DNA of 64,000 nucleotides. It comes from Tubulanus polymorphus. Its lineage: Eukaryota; Nemertea; Palaeonemertea; Tubulaniformes; Tubulanidae. The notes beneath the pieces are model-generated. The model did no database searches and was not told the DNA's origin. It saw only the letters and a program-made list of their open reading frames with translations. Both the position numbers and the translations under genes were made by a program. Of this stretch, positions 1-11,415 are shown piece after piece; within the stretch, counting starts at the first letter, position 1, and each line of letters begins with the position of its first letter. The DNA is taken from positions 4,622,072 to 4,686,071 of the forward strand of contig NC_134034.1 of assembly GCF_964204645.1 (NCBI RefSeq). Direction: 5' to 3'.

Positions 1-1160
1 GTAGGTTTCCTATAAACCGAGAATTTTAGACAAGACAAACAATTGTGTATACAATCATCAAGGAAAGGGATTTTCCCATCAACTTCCAATTCAAATGTGA
101 AGTTCAAGGAGGGATAAAAAGAGTTAATAAATGTGAGAAATTGATCAATATCAAAGTCAAAAGGTATAAGGGCAAGAATATCATCAACGTATCGTAACCA
201 AAGTTTAGGGAGAGTATCTGTGTAAAGAGGTAGTAATTCGGTTTCAACGTGTTCCAGGAAAAGATTTGCTAGAATGGGACTAAGCGGGTTCCCCAGAGCC
301 ATGCCAAAAACCTGTTCGAAATATGAATTGTTGAAACTAAAAAAGGAGTTCTGGGTGCAAAGTTCAATTAATTCGATAATACAATCAGTAGGAATGTCAA
401 AATTGAAATCCAACGAAGGAAGTTTCCGTTTAAGAAAATCAAGGGTAGGCCTAAGAGGAACATTGGTAAAAAGAGAACTAGCATCAAACGAAATGAATCT
501 ATCGTTACCAGGAATAATGTTTTTTAACCGTTCTAATAAATCTTGGTTGTGTCGTAAATGCGAGGCGGAGAAAGAACCAAGAGCCGGTGATAATTGTTTA
601 GCCAGAAATTTGGATAAACGATAAGAGGGCGAATTACAATTAGATACAATGGGGCGCAGCGGAACATCTTTCTTATGGATTTTGGGGAGCCCATAGATAT
701 AAGGTAGGGAGGGTAGACGTGATTGAAATTTCGAAAGAATATCTTTAGAGTCCGGAAACCGTTGGATAATACCAGACAGATTCTTATTGAATGAAGCTTG
801 CATACGTGAGAGAGGGTTGGATTTCAATGGTTTATAAACATTAGAGTCACCAAGAAGGGAGAAGATTTTTTGATTATAATCACAGATATCTAAGAGAACA
901 ATTTTGCCACCTTTATCAGCTTTTGAAATACGAACAGAGTCTAGTTTTCTGAGTTCAGAGAGGGCAATCCTGAAACGACGAGGTAAAAATTCTGAGTAAT
1001 TATAACGGAGGTTATCACAAATAGTTTGTAAGTTCATAAACATAAAATTGTAGTCAAAATTCGAGGAAGATGTCTTGCGCTGTTCTAATTCCGACATAAA
1101 ATCCAGGATGTTCGTCTTGCGGTGAGGTAAAGAAAAGTTCCTCCATCTCTTAAACAAACA
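1..1160 (-). pseudogene. Penelope-like element reverse transcriptase (partial)
   Basis: The minus strand reads as a reverse transcriptase of the Penelope-like type. Visible in order are a basic N-terminal stretch, an ADKGG block, LPYIYGLPKIHK, SPALGSF, FISFDASSLFTNVP (motif A, with Asp), GNPLSPILANLF (motif B), LRYVDDILAL (YVDD catalytic motif, near 176-200) and IPFLDDCIHN, then the C-terminal part runs off the window start. The reading is mostly open over about 1.1 kb. These elements copy RNA into DNA at a nicked target and normally carry a GIY-YIG endonuclease after the RT on the same strand. Here the RT start abuts an opposite-strand GIY-YIG piece near 1150, so at least one part is inverted or 5'-truncated. 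Class assignment rests on motif order and the adjoining GIY-YIG domain. Confidence 0.85.
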
Positions 1161-1571
1161 ACTCATTTTTACTTATAACAACAAACTTAGTCGTAATCTT
1201 ACTCATAACTCCCCCAAAATTGAACCCCTGAACATTGGTGTATATAAAATTCCCTGTAAAGTTTGTAACAAAATATATATCGGCGAAACCGGACGCGATT
1301 TACACAAGCGCATTCGTGAACATAAGAATGATGTAAAGAATTTTAAGCCTGAAAGCGGTGTTGCCAATCACGTATACGAAACCAGCCACAATTTTGATTT
1401 TGAAATGCCTCCATAATTTTCCCCTGTTCAGAAAAGATTAAACGACACATTATGGAATCGGCCCTGATTATTGAAAACTTGGAAAATTGTGTTAATTTGA
1501 ATAACGGTTTCTCCCCCCACAACATTTTGATCTCCAAATTTCTCGCTTCTCTTGTACCCCCGTTATACTAA
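1153..1571 (+). pseudogene. GIY-YIG endonuclease domain of a Penelope-like element
   Basis: Plus-strand reading gives GVYKIPCKVCNKIYIGETG followed by an R..L..RI.EHK block, which is the GIY-YIG nuclease core with the cysteine pair typical of Penelope-like elements. The first frame runs to a stop at about 1414; homologous coding resumes one frame over (ESALIIENLENCVNLNNGFS) and ends at 1569-1571, so a frameshift interrupts it. The domain nicks target DNA to prime reverse transcription. It lies head-to-head with the RT at 1-1160 instead of following it, so it comes from a separate truncated copy or an inverted one. Confidence 0.8.
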
Positions 1572-1990
1572 TTCCCTCCATTGTTTTGCCTTTATCATAG
1601 TTTGCTTGTTTCCACTCACTCACTGATTATCGCCTTTCATGTTCCTTCTCTTTGTTTTATTTGATTACCCCTTAGCTTGTCCTCCCGTTTTAATCACTTT
1701 AGCTTGTGTCTTTGTTTATTAATTACTTTAATCTACATTGCCCCTAGTTTGCCTTGCTTACTTTAGCATTGTTTTCTAGTTGTTATGTCATTACTTTAAT
1801 CTATTCCCCTTTCAATATTTTAATCACTCACTCTGCTTCTATTGTTTTGGTCTTGTATAAATATCTTGTAATATTCTCCTGTACTCAGTACGCCTGATGA
1901 TGGCTAATAGTCTTTAGCCGAAACGTTGCGCAAATATATATACTCTTCTATTCAAGTTTCTCGTTTTGGCTGAACTTATTGTGGGATTTC
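1572..1990 (+). mobile_element. Penelope-like element 3' tail
   Basis: Non-coding, pyrimidine-rich DNA with no open frame. Around 1890-1930 it holds a CTGATGATGGCTAATAG... and CCGAAACGTTG pair, a short imperfect stem motif seen in the 3' tails of Penelope-like and some LINE elements. The adjacent plus-strand GIY-YIG gene supports reading it as that element's 3' UTR. At roughly 1990-2035 the composition changes to very AT-rich DNA of the next element, so the retroelement appears to have inserted into, or been joined to, Polinton-like copy 1. Confidence 0.6.
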
Positions 1991-2034
1991 TCTTGTTATC
2001 TTCTTACACGGACATTGTGTATCTTCTCGTCTCA

Positions 2035-2370
2035 ACTAAAAAAGATATTATAAAAACAATTATTCCGTCAACATTTAACACAAAACAAAAGAAAATGTAT
2101 TTATATTTATTATTTAACGATTATTATGAAAAACCTAAATTAACAGAAGATATGGAAAATATAAAAAGAATATTTAAACAAATATTAATGTATCATTTGG
2201 AAAATAGAATAACAGATTCGATAAATTATGAATTCTTTTTAAATAAGATTGTAAATTATTTAAACATCGATATTATAATTCCATTTGATGAATTAACGAA
2301 CAAAAAGAAACAAAGAGAGCGAGATGAAATGTGGTACAAGATAGAACTTTATTTAAATGAGAAAAAATGA
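2035..2370 (+). CDS. Unrecognised gene of Polinton-like copy 1 (5'-truncated)
   Basis: An open frame runs through here from 1966 to the stop at 2370, but its first ~25 residues come from Penelope-like 3' sequence, so the element-derived part starts around 2035. About 110 residues remain, rich in Lys, Ile, Asn and Tyr, predicted mostly helical, with no membrane segment and no motif I recognise. It is transcribed toward the polymerase gene and ends 87 bp before its 3' end. No homologue is obvious among the small genes of copy 2. The start is missing, so function cannot be assigned. Confidence 0.45.
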   Translation, partial: TKKDIIKTIIPSTFNTKQKKMYLYLLFNDYYEKPKLTEDMENIKRIFKQILMYHLENRITDSINYEFFLNKIVNYLNIDIIIPFDELTNKKKQRERDEMWYKIELYLNEKK

Positions 2371-2374
2371 AATG

Positions 2375-2530
2375 GAAGAACCTAAACAAATTATACAAGA
2401 ACAATTAAATGAAAAAGAAAAAACAAATAGTGATTTCGAGTTTGATGATATCCATTTTAATAACCATAAGGTAATGTTTTCATACCATCATCTGAAATAT
2501 GTCTTTTATCATCAAATGGATTTAAACTAG
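2375..2530 (+). CDS. Short unrecognised ORF overlapping the polymerase 3' end
   Basis: A 51-codon frame begins with MEEPKQIIQEQLNEKEK, an acidic/basic coiled-coil-like start, then continues antisense over the last ~70 bp of the polymerase gene. Only the part before 2457 has its own composition; the rest is simply the complement of polymerase codons. It may be the truncated start of a gene that was joined to the polymerase end by rearrangement. Real expression is doubtful. Confidence 0.25.
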   Translation, partial: EEPKQIIQEQLNEKEKTNSDFEFDDIHFNNHKVMFSYHHLKYVFYHQMDLN

Positions 2531-5500
2531 TTTTTTCAACTTCATTAATGTACATCTCGTGATCTTCTGATCTTAAACAATTCATTTTATGTTTCATTAC
2601 AATTGAGTTATATAAACACTTTATATAATCTTGAAATTCTATATGTTTATCAACCACATGTTTTGTTATTCCTTTTAACTTTTTAGCTTCATGATCTTTT
2701 GTTCTGTAACTATACATTTTACTTCTTATCCCAACAAATTCAATCATCACCCCCTAATTCATCTTTAAACTTACCAGGAATCTTTTTATTATCATTGCTA
2801 AATAGTTCATGATCTTTGGGATAATTGCTAAAATCAAAATGATGTTTTAATGTTTGTAAGTCATTTGTTATGTCATTTGTCTTGATTTTTAGTATGTACG
2901 CAACCGTATTGACTGCTATTAATGGAAATCCACAGTTAAATTGTACCATCTTCAGTTGATAAATCATAAACATAAACTGATGGTTTGTATATTTTAAATA
3001 AATCCTTAACTTCTTCTGTTTACTCATTTTCTACATGACTTAAATTAAAACAATTTGGTTTAGATTTAATCAATCCAATATTCATATTAAAACCTAATGA
3101 ATTGCATAATATATTCAATCCTGATATAGCAATATTTCCTTTTTGAGCTAAAGATATCGTTTTGCGGTTTTTGAAACTTTTTGAACCATCTGCAGCATAG
3201 AACCCAATGAAGAACCATTTTCTTAAATTATTTTTTGCATTTAATACATAATCTGGAACTATCTTTTCTTTTGTTGAAGTATTACTTTTCACTATTGCAT
3301 GAATATAGAATTCATCATTATATTTTATTGCAAAATCTTTAGGATTATTTACAAGTATTCTATAAACTGCTGATGATTTCATAACATCCATGATTCTAAA
3401 TGTTTTATGTGAATAAACTTCTTCACAGAATTTCTTAATTCTTTCTAATAATTTTAAGTCTTGATTGCATAAATACCAACAATATTTATTACCCAAATCA
3501 TAATTATACACACCTGCTGAACCATCACCCATGAAAAATCCTTTGATAAAATATTCTTTTTCTTCTAATGTTTCGGGTTCTATATTATAAATATTATTAA
3601 TAATTTCATCAAATGACATATGATTCATTCTTTGGAAAGATCTTTTATGTAATAATTCATCTCAAATTTTTATATCAGTTGGTTTTATTTCATCGCCATT
3701 TCGTTTAATGAAACTATGATCTTCTGTAACATCTACAAACCCTAATTTAGTTCTAACTCTATAGATTTTCTTATTTGTTTTATGCCTAATAATATTCTTT
3801 AATTTTTTCCATCCATTTCTTGTCCAAACATCCATTAATCCATTTATTTGTATTAATTCTTTTTCACCATATGAAATATAACATTCATTTTGTTTTGGAA
3901 TTATATCTGAAATTCTTCTTACCAATACTTTATCATTACATTTTAATAATATTGGGGTGTCAGCTGTAACAGAATCAAAATATGATATTTCAATATGCTT
4001 TTCCCCAAAAAGTGGTTGTAAAACATTATAATAAAAATCATACATTAATAATTTTGATACTTCTAAAACAGTTGAACCAATGAATATAGGTTTATTAAAT
4101 TTCATTGACGTTCTTTTTAATTTAACTGCGGTTAAATAATCTTCAAATCTTTTATTTCCTAAATGCCTAGGACTTGATTGTAGGTGTCTTAATCTTTCAG
4201 AATTATTTTCTAATTCAATATCATTTCTATTTCTAATATTTTCACATGTTTTACCACAAAAACTATTGTTCATTAATTTGAAGAAATCTTTTTCAAAATC
4301 CGTTTTTGATATGGTTCTCTGTTGAGTATTAAAATCTATATATTTTTCTAACCACTTCGATTGATTAAATTCAATATATCTATGTACTTTCTTTAATTTC
4401 ATTCCTTGTTTTAGATAAAATTTTAACATTCTATAATGAACAATATAATTGTAGTATAAATAAGTATTAATTTTTCTGTAAAAACATGATTTTTCGGTTT
4501 TATTTTCTTCTGGTATTCACTTAAATAACTATCATCTACAGTTAAATGTTCTGGGCAATAAGGTAAGTTTCTTGTTTTAAACTTTATATTTTCAGGATAT
4601 TCTAAATCAACTACAAAGAAATAACCAATTGGTGCTTCATCTTCTAAACTCATAATTGCGCTTTCCCAATTAGTTTTATCATCATTTTCAACTTCTGTTA
4701 ATATAAAATTTTTATATGGTTGAGGTTGCATCATTGCCCAACCATATAAATTATTGGCATCAATATATAATAATTTATATTCATCATTTGCTTTAAAATA
4801 CCTCCCATAACACCACTCATTCCACCTCTAATTGATTTTTCAAATAATAAAACCATATCTGGTTCTTTTAATAAATCTAATTCTACATTTGTATATTTTA
4901 AACCACATTGCCAGGTTAAACCAGGACTAGAGTAGCAATAACAAGGATCAACATTAAAATGATTCAAATTAACTTCTCTAAATTTTTCAAATATGTCAGC
5001 CAATATCATAACATCTGATTTTAAATATGAATCAACTAATTCACCATGATTTTTCATCTTAAAATGGTTCCAAATATTTAATGTTCTATTAAACACTTCG
5101 TCTTTCACATACTCCTCTTTTAATTGATCATAAAATTGATCTTTTAATAATTCTGTTACATTAAAATCATTGTGTGTTTTATAAAATGAATAAGGAATTG
5201 CGCCTTTATATCTCAATAATTTAAAATCTTGGTCATTTGGATAATAATATCGAGTTATAACAAAATCATTATCAACTAAACTTTTTGATAAATTATCTAA
5301 TGAACTTGCTAGAAATCTATAAGAATCTAAAAATCTAATGCAACCAAATTGAAATGAAATATAATTTTCAGATATTTTAGCTAATAGTTTAAAATCATAT
5401 TTTCTTACATTTACACCATGCATAGCATTATATTCTTCTATTTCTTGATTAATTGAACCCAATTTTCCTGATAATTGTTTTATAGATAGATGGGTATCAT

Positions 5501-7508
5501 AGCCTGATAAATTATGAAATAATATTGGTACGAAATTAACTTTCTTAGCTTGTAAATTACAATCTTCATGAGCAGCTCCACGATATTTTGAATTTAAATG
5601 ATCATGATCTCTAACTTTTTTATCAAATGAATAAAAACGTTTTTCACAATAACAACAATGAGTTGCATAATTAAAATCAATTTCATTTTGATTTGTCATA
5701 ACTATTCTTTTATTTTTGTTTAATAATTTTGCAAAATCACTTTCTAATTCAATCATTTTGTTACAAAAATCATTAACTACATCTTCACCTCTAAAAGAAA
5801 TATATTGACTTTCATATAATTCAGGATAATTTGACTTTATATAAATTCCATAAGCAGCAGCTCTTTGATGAACTTTTTTAATTGTATTTATAATTGGTGG
5901 GTCTTGTATTGTGTCTTCATTTAATTCATTTCCTTTATCCATTGATTTTAAAAATTGCTTTTGTTATATATTTCTTTTCTATCTTGATCAGTTAATTCTT
6001 TATTCAACGATTCAAAATCCCCATAAATTACAAATGGAACAATATTCTTAAATTTATGATTAGTAAATTTCAATTTATAATCTTTTTCTGTTGGCATTAT
6101 TAATTTACAAAAATCTTTATTATCACATAATTCTTTATGTTTTAATAATGTATTCTCAGTCATAAATTTAGATAAACATTTTCTAAATAGATAAATTTTA
6201 CGATGATGATCACTTTCTGTTCTAAAGAATAAAGCAATTTGTTTTAACCACATATAATGTTCATTTTCATCTTTTTTTGTAATATAACAAATCTATAGCA
6301 TTTTCATCATCATAATATTCTGTTTAATATAAAGCTTCCAATGTATAATCTTTGATATTTTCACCTTTTGTCTTTGGTAATTGCATTAATTCGAATACAT
6401 TTATTTTTAAATTATTAACTTTTTCTATTTTAGAAATCATTTTTATAGTTACTGGATATTGATCAATTTTATATAATGTTTCATATTTCCGGTAATTTGT
6501 TATTCTAAAACTATGTGTAATATCTTCCTTTGGATGTAAGCAACTAATAATTGCCCACAGAAAACATTTATTATCTTCATTTTGAACATTTATTACTGCT
6601 TTTGTTGTAAATGGTAATTTAATATAAGATGATCCTTTAATATCCTCCTTCTCTGTTGTAAAGTTTGAATCATTTTTAAACATTTTATTACTTTTTGATG
6701 TTTTATTTCTTTTTGTATTATAAACATTTAAATCTAAAAATATAATTTCATTTAATGATAAACCAGAACCCTCAAAATATCTTTCTTCAATATGACGTTT
6801 AAAGTCATTAAATATTTTTTCTAACTTCTCTTTTATTTGCGTTTTTGAAATTATTTCTTCAGAGAGTGTTTGAATATTATAATCTATTTTCTCTTCTGAC
6901 TTTAAAAAACTTACTTTCCCAGAGATACTAATTTTTGGATATTCAACATCTGTTATCAAATCTAGTATTTTTTCTATTATTTCATTAAATTTACTATAAT
7001 CTTCTATGATTGTACCTTTAAAAAATCTAAATATAATAGCTGCAGGACAAATTTTACTACGTAATGTTTCTAATATTTCAATTGTATCTTTTATTTCTAG
7101 TGAATCAATATAATTTCTAACATTTTCCATGTAAGGTTTATTTGAAATGGATTTAGTTTTTGAAGTTGGTTTTTTTACTTTTTGAGGTTTATCATCGAAA
7201 TAATCTTTTCCAAAAACATTACTACTCAAATTTTGATGGTGTTTTTGTGATTCGAGATGTCTATTATAATTCCTTTTTACTATAAATTCATTACAAACTT
7301 CACATTTTATTTCATCCACATTCATATTTTCTGATCGTTCTTTTCTTTCATTGGAATTTTCTGAAGTTTCAAAATCTATAACATTTTTTATATGATTTGA
7401 AGATTTTTCATGACGCGATTTTTGAGATTTATCAATGTATTTTTTACAATATGGACAATAATATTGATTTTCATTAACATCAATTTGTTCTGTTTTATTC
7501 TCTCCCAT
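2457..7508 (-). pseudogene. Protein-primed family B DNA polymerase with intein, copy 1
   Basis: Replicative polymerase of a Polinton-like element. From the start at 7508: a C2H2-like finger (YCPYCKKYIDKSQKSRH) and a second (IKCEVCNEF...H...H), a conserved leader with CFLWAIISCLHP, exonuclease motif FVIYGDFESLNK, an HNH/endoVII-like zinc segment (VRDHDHLN..YRGAAH..CNL), NLSGYDTHL, YLKSDVMILADIF, then motif A near 4735-4770, motif B (KLMNNSFCGKTCENIRNR) and motif C. Motif C is split by an intein at 2908-3973; after it the second catalytic Asp is lost (codons for Val and Ala replace Asp and Ser). Frame breaks are near 6300, 5945, 4733 and 4428, plus those in the intein. Without the intein the layout matches copy 2 end to end. 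It cannot be active. Confidence 0.88.
2908..3973 (-). other. Intein with LAGLIDADG endonuclease inside polymerase motif C
   Basis: The polymerase reads EISYFD, then SVTADTPILLKC, where copy 2 reads on with TDSYILK. This is an intein N-terminal block A beginning with Ser1. Block B follows as VDVTEDHSF (T-x-x-H). Two LAGLIDADG helices are FIKGFFMGDGSAG (around 3520) and FFIGFYAADGSK (around 3190). The C-terminal block has SVYVYDLSTEDGT, then QFNCGFPLIAVN with terminal Asn at 2908-2910, followed by Thr+1 and the resumed extein AYILKIK. The penultimate residue is Val, not the usual His. The span of 1066 bp is not a multiple of three: a TGA lies near 3660, a TAA near 3020 and a frameshift near 2950, so it is dead. 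The site matches the motif C (pol-c type) position used by inteins of archaeal and viral polymerases. Confidence 0.88.
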
Positions 7509-7800
7509 TTATAAGGAAAAAAAATTACTTGTGGTGATGAGTGGGGTAACTTCCCCTTGTATATAACAAGCACGCTATTAACCGTTCTCACCCAAGCCTC
7601 ACAGCATCTATTTATCCGGGTACAGTTGACACGCAATCACTGTACTACAGTAATAGCACACGCGTTAATAACCGTTCTCAGTAGCACCTCGCTGTATCGA
7701 TCTATCCACGCGCAGTTGTTGTTAAGCGCACTCACTGTATATGTGTATCACAGAGCAATCGTCCGTTCTCACTAGAGCCTAGCTGTGATGAGTGGTGTCT
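7508..7800. repeat. Degenerate ~95-bp tandem repeat in the terminus of copy 1
   Basis: Between the polymerase start and the terminal motif, a unit with CCGTTCTCA, then A/GCCT.. GCTGTAT/GCATCTAT.. TATCC, then CACTGTA recurs about 2.4 times (near 7578, 7672 and 7758). GATGAGTGG occurs at both edges (about 7536 and 7786). The base composition is more balanced than the AT-rich gene, and no gene is visible. It occupies the place where copies 2 and 3 have a palindrome, so it is probably terminal sequence. Confidence 0.55.
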
Positions 7801-7830
7801 CGACCTCTCGACCTCTGGTATGAAACCCAC

Positions 7831-8929
7831 ATCTTCCAATTACTAGTAGGGACAGACCAAATAAGCTGAGCACCAAGTTTTCTTTCAGATGACTAAATTG
7901 CATTGCAGTATTATCAGCAATAAATGAAGACGAATACGAATTAATCATAGGGGTCCCATATAAACCAATGTTATGAATTCATTTGATTGTGCAAAATTAC
8001 ATCCTTGCATGAGCTCTCCACATTTCAGGAAACATACGAGAATAAGAACAATAACAAAATCAATTAGAAAGAACACTATTCTTTTAATTGTAAACTTAAC
8101 AGGTATCAATTAACAGCCTTTTAAAATCAGCCTTATTCCCAATAAAAACTGTACAGCATAAGATAACAAAGATAAATGTATTTTAAAAATCAACAAATGC
8201 TTAGAATTACATCCAAGTTGCTGCTGCAAAAGGTAGGGATAATAACTTTCTGCTAAATTGATGGTTGAACCGCTTTCACTTTTAATATAAAGAATCTTAC
8301 CCAATCCGCGAAACAGCAAGGCTCACACAGCGAGAATAACAGTAAAAACTTTTTTTTTTCTTTGTCTCGCAATGTAGTCAAATTTTCTACACACGCAATC
8401 ATGACTTGTTTGAAAGGTTCATAAGTTGTATGACACGTAGGCAGATATAACATATTTGCACAGGTACTGGCTGTCGGAAAGAAGGCACTGTACTCAGATG
8501 TGTCTTAAACAAGCTTAAATGCAATTAACAGTTCAGGTTCAAATCCTAAAATTGGTACTTCCATCCTACCTGTGATAAATATTAGAAGTGATTCCCAGGA
8601 ATTTCTGTAAAAATAAAGAAAATGTATTATTTTACGTGTCAGATCAGTTGATATAGTCAGTTACAAGGTTTCTTAAATGTCCGTCCACCTTGGAATTTTG
8701 TGTTTGTATCACAACTGTACGATTATTGTGATTCGAAATGGTAAATAAAATTATCATTAATGCCCAGCTACCAATATAAATAGACAAATTGTTTACAAAT
8801 CAAATATAAATCAACCCACTAGCGGTGAGAACAATAAAAAACTGGGTAACCCCAATTCCACGTGAGGCAAATACTATTAGAATCTGCATGATATGTTTAA
8901 GATATCTTCCCAAAGAATACTCATGAATT
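7831..8929. other. No gene seen
   Basis: Host-like intergenic DNA. Short open frames on the minus strand (8110-8453) show no signal peptide, domain or splice-supported structure. There is a T/A homopolymer near 8350. Nothing further can be supported. Confidence 0.5.
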
Positions 8930-9880
8930 TCAATGACAAATGGCAGGTACTGATCTTAGAATTAATGGCAAAAATGGCCACAAGTCGGCCATTCTAAGTC
9001 TAATTGACTCAATTCTTATTATTATGCTGATGGGCCATTGGGGGATACAAACATATGTATAAAATCAAGATAATTTATTCAATGAAGCCTCCTCAAAAAT
9101 TCCCTTGAAAACCTCAATAAAGGACCATGGATCCAGTAGGATCAACAGAGTACATTTTAGTTTTGAGCACAAAAATCGATTTGTTCTTGGATTTGCAATA
9201 ACGAACTGCTGATGAAATCATGGTGCACTTTGTAGCAAGCATGTTCAACTTAGATGATATACATGGTAATGGGTTTTCCCTATGAGTCACAAGTTCATGG
9301 TAGAAAACAGTTCTTGATAATGTCACTGGGAAAGCCCTACTAGAGGGATATTTCCAAGTGATGCCCTAACTGTGAATGGCTTTCTCCGTGATGTCATGAA
9401 ACTAGGTCAAGCATCGATTATTAGAATGGGGGATTCATTGAAATTGTGCTCATTTTTTTCCAGCACATCCAAATGGCTTTGAGCTGATGGACGAAACTTT
9501 CCATATTCAATTCCACCCTTTATTTCCCTCCATATGACAAAATGTCAGCTGTTTATATCCAGTGGTTACACTTTGTGCCACCAAGAGCTAACAGAAAGTT
9601 ACTCTCAGAACCATTCTATAATGATCAACACAGCTGATCCTACAAACGTGTTAAAAGTGGCCTGTGGTTAAAATGGCCACCGGTCGGCCATCTTGATTCT
9701 GACCTAGCCAGGTTTTGGAGGGAAGAATAGCATAAGGTAGATATACGTATAAACCAATCATCAAGACAAGCCAATGAAGCGCCTTCAAGTTCCCCAAAGT
9801 ATCTGGATTCCGTCTACGGGCGGACGGACGAAAAGCGAATGCAATAGCCCGCTGGGATTGAAGTCCCAGAAAGTGGGCTA
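8930..9880. repeat. Dispersed repeat family with a hairpin tail
   Basis: Two diverged copies of a segment containing AAAATGGCCAC.(A/G)GTCGGCCAT lie at about 8965-9090 and 9665-9790; both run into ATATGTATAAA/ATACGTATAAA and CAATGAAGC blocks. The second ends with a GGACGGACGAAAAGCGAAT segment and a hairpin at 9845-9880 (TAGCCC..CTGGGA..TCCCAG..GGGCTA). A related tail occurs at 61752-61811. Between the copies I see no coding region. The family is probably a non-autonomous transposon. Confidence 0.55.
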
Positions 9881-11415
9881 TAGCGAAATGGTTACTAAAT
9901 TCAGTTAACCCTGTCTAATTTGATTCTGACCACCTTGGCAAATCACCATATTCAGTCAATTTAACAGTGGTTTTGTTTGTGTTTCTTCATTTGGTATGCT
10001 TGTTTTCTGTTCAACTCAGTAAAATATGTGGTCCGAACGCTCCCAATAATAAGATGAGTATACACATGTATACTGTAGGCCTATGTGGAAGATACTCGCC
10101 GTTCAATAGCTGCACTGACACGTCCAAAAAAGAGCCATCTTGTCACTGCTCTCACAGAACGTTATTTTGACAGATCTATGTACATCCAGATAGAGACATA
10201 ATATCTTCAACCTCACTGAAGTTGTCCGATGACATGGATTCAAACTGGAAAAAGAACTCAACATGCAGTATTTCATTTCTGAAGAACCATTCAATTTAGA
10301 ACTATTAAAATGGTTATGTCTGTTGAATAAGGGCAGGGGAAGAACTCGGCGCCCTGCTCTCATCTTAATTGATTCATATACTAAAATCCTCAATATAAAA
10401 AACTCTCCACATGAATTAGTGGGACTATAATGGACCATTTGTTGACACTAACCTTAATTAAACTTAGTATGAATACAATCAAGATAATTCCACCCTATAA
10501 TTCCACTTTCCAACGATCGACGCGCAGCTTAAACATAACGCCGCCGCCATTCATTGCGCTAGTCATAATATATCACAACGCACATCAAAATCACACTTGA
10601 ATTACAAGTGTTGACTAGAACGATCGTAATTTAGCAATTTAATTGGGAAGATAGCAACACAATAGTTCAAAAAAGTTGATAAACCACCTCCGACTGTCTA
10701 GTCATCTAAAAACTTTGCACTCATACGGAACTATTTCCGCCTTATCACAGGTGCACTCTGCCACCGTGATTTGCCCAATCAACGATAGAAACTTTCACAC
10801 GGTCTTACTATCGACATTTTCCAATAATTTAGGGAAATATTTAAACGAAATCAATCGAAAACTGCATTGATAAAATTAAAGTAATATTCGTTTGACAAAT
10901 CTTCATCTGAACTCCCAACAACAAGTTATTAGTGGTGACACGAAAATGACGTCATCGACTTACTACCATCTTATAACGAAGGTAAATAAGGAAACATCAT
11001 ATACGAATAATGTGATTGCATACGCATTTTCCAGAACCTTCATTCTTCTGCTGTACATGGAAATAGTAATCTACCGATCAGGATAAGGTGAACATATTTC
11101 CAAAACGTAGATTGGGTTTTTATCGTCCTTCTCGCGGGGCTTATACATCAATATACTACAATTCTATATGGTTATCGATTTATCTAAGGTTCACGTTTCA
11201 ACACTTATTTCCACTTCAATTTCATACTCGATGAACAATACTCGGAGTGTCGGGAATTTGTGAAGGATTACTCCTATTACAGATCAATGGGTCTTCTGTT
11301 CAAATTTGAAAGGAAAATATGCGTTATCGATTTGATGAATATATCGCTAAATTGGTGATCAGCGCACTAAGCATAATCGTCCGACACAAGAGCTTTGGAA
11401 CTCAACACTACAAAC
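9881..11415. other. No gene seen
   Basis: Ordinary intergenic sequence upstream of the small peptide gene. Several short frames occur (for example 10103-10438 minus), none with recognisable domain content or splice support. Confidence 0.45.

Larger units (their letters stand above)
2035..7830 (-). mobile_element. Polinton-like virus/transposon copy 1 (decayed)
   Basis: Strongly AT-rich block with a protein-primed family B DNA polymerase on the minus strand and small plus-strand reading frames beyond its 3' end. Its 5' terminus (7798-7828 on the plus strand) carries CTCGACCTCTCGACCTCTGG, shared in related form with the termini of copies 3 and 2. The low end is cut by a Penelope-like element near 1990-2035. 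No integrase, capsid, ATPase or protease gene is visible in this copy. Elements of this type are animal-integrated viruses or large DNA transposons. This one has several frameshifts and stops and is a fossil. Confidence 0.75.

Noticed and set aside
274-624. Plus-strand 116-codon frame
   Set aside because: Exact antisense shadow of the Penelope-like reverse transcriptase on the minus strand.
7557-7775. Plus-strand 72-codon frame in the copy 1 terminus
   Set aside because: Lies in a degenerate ~95-bp tandem repeat; its periodic composition explains the open frame.
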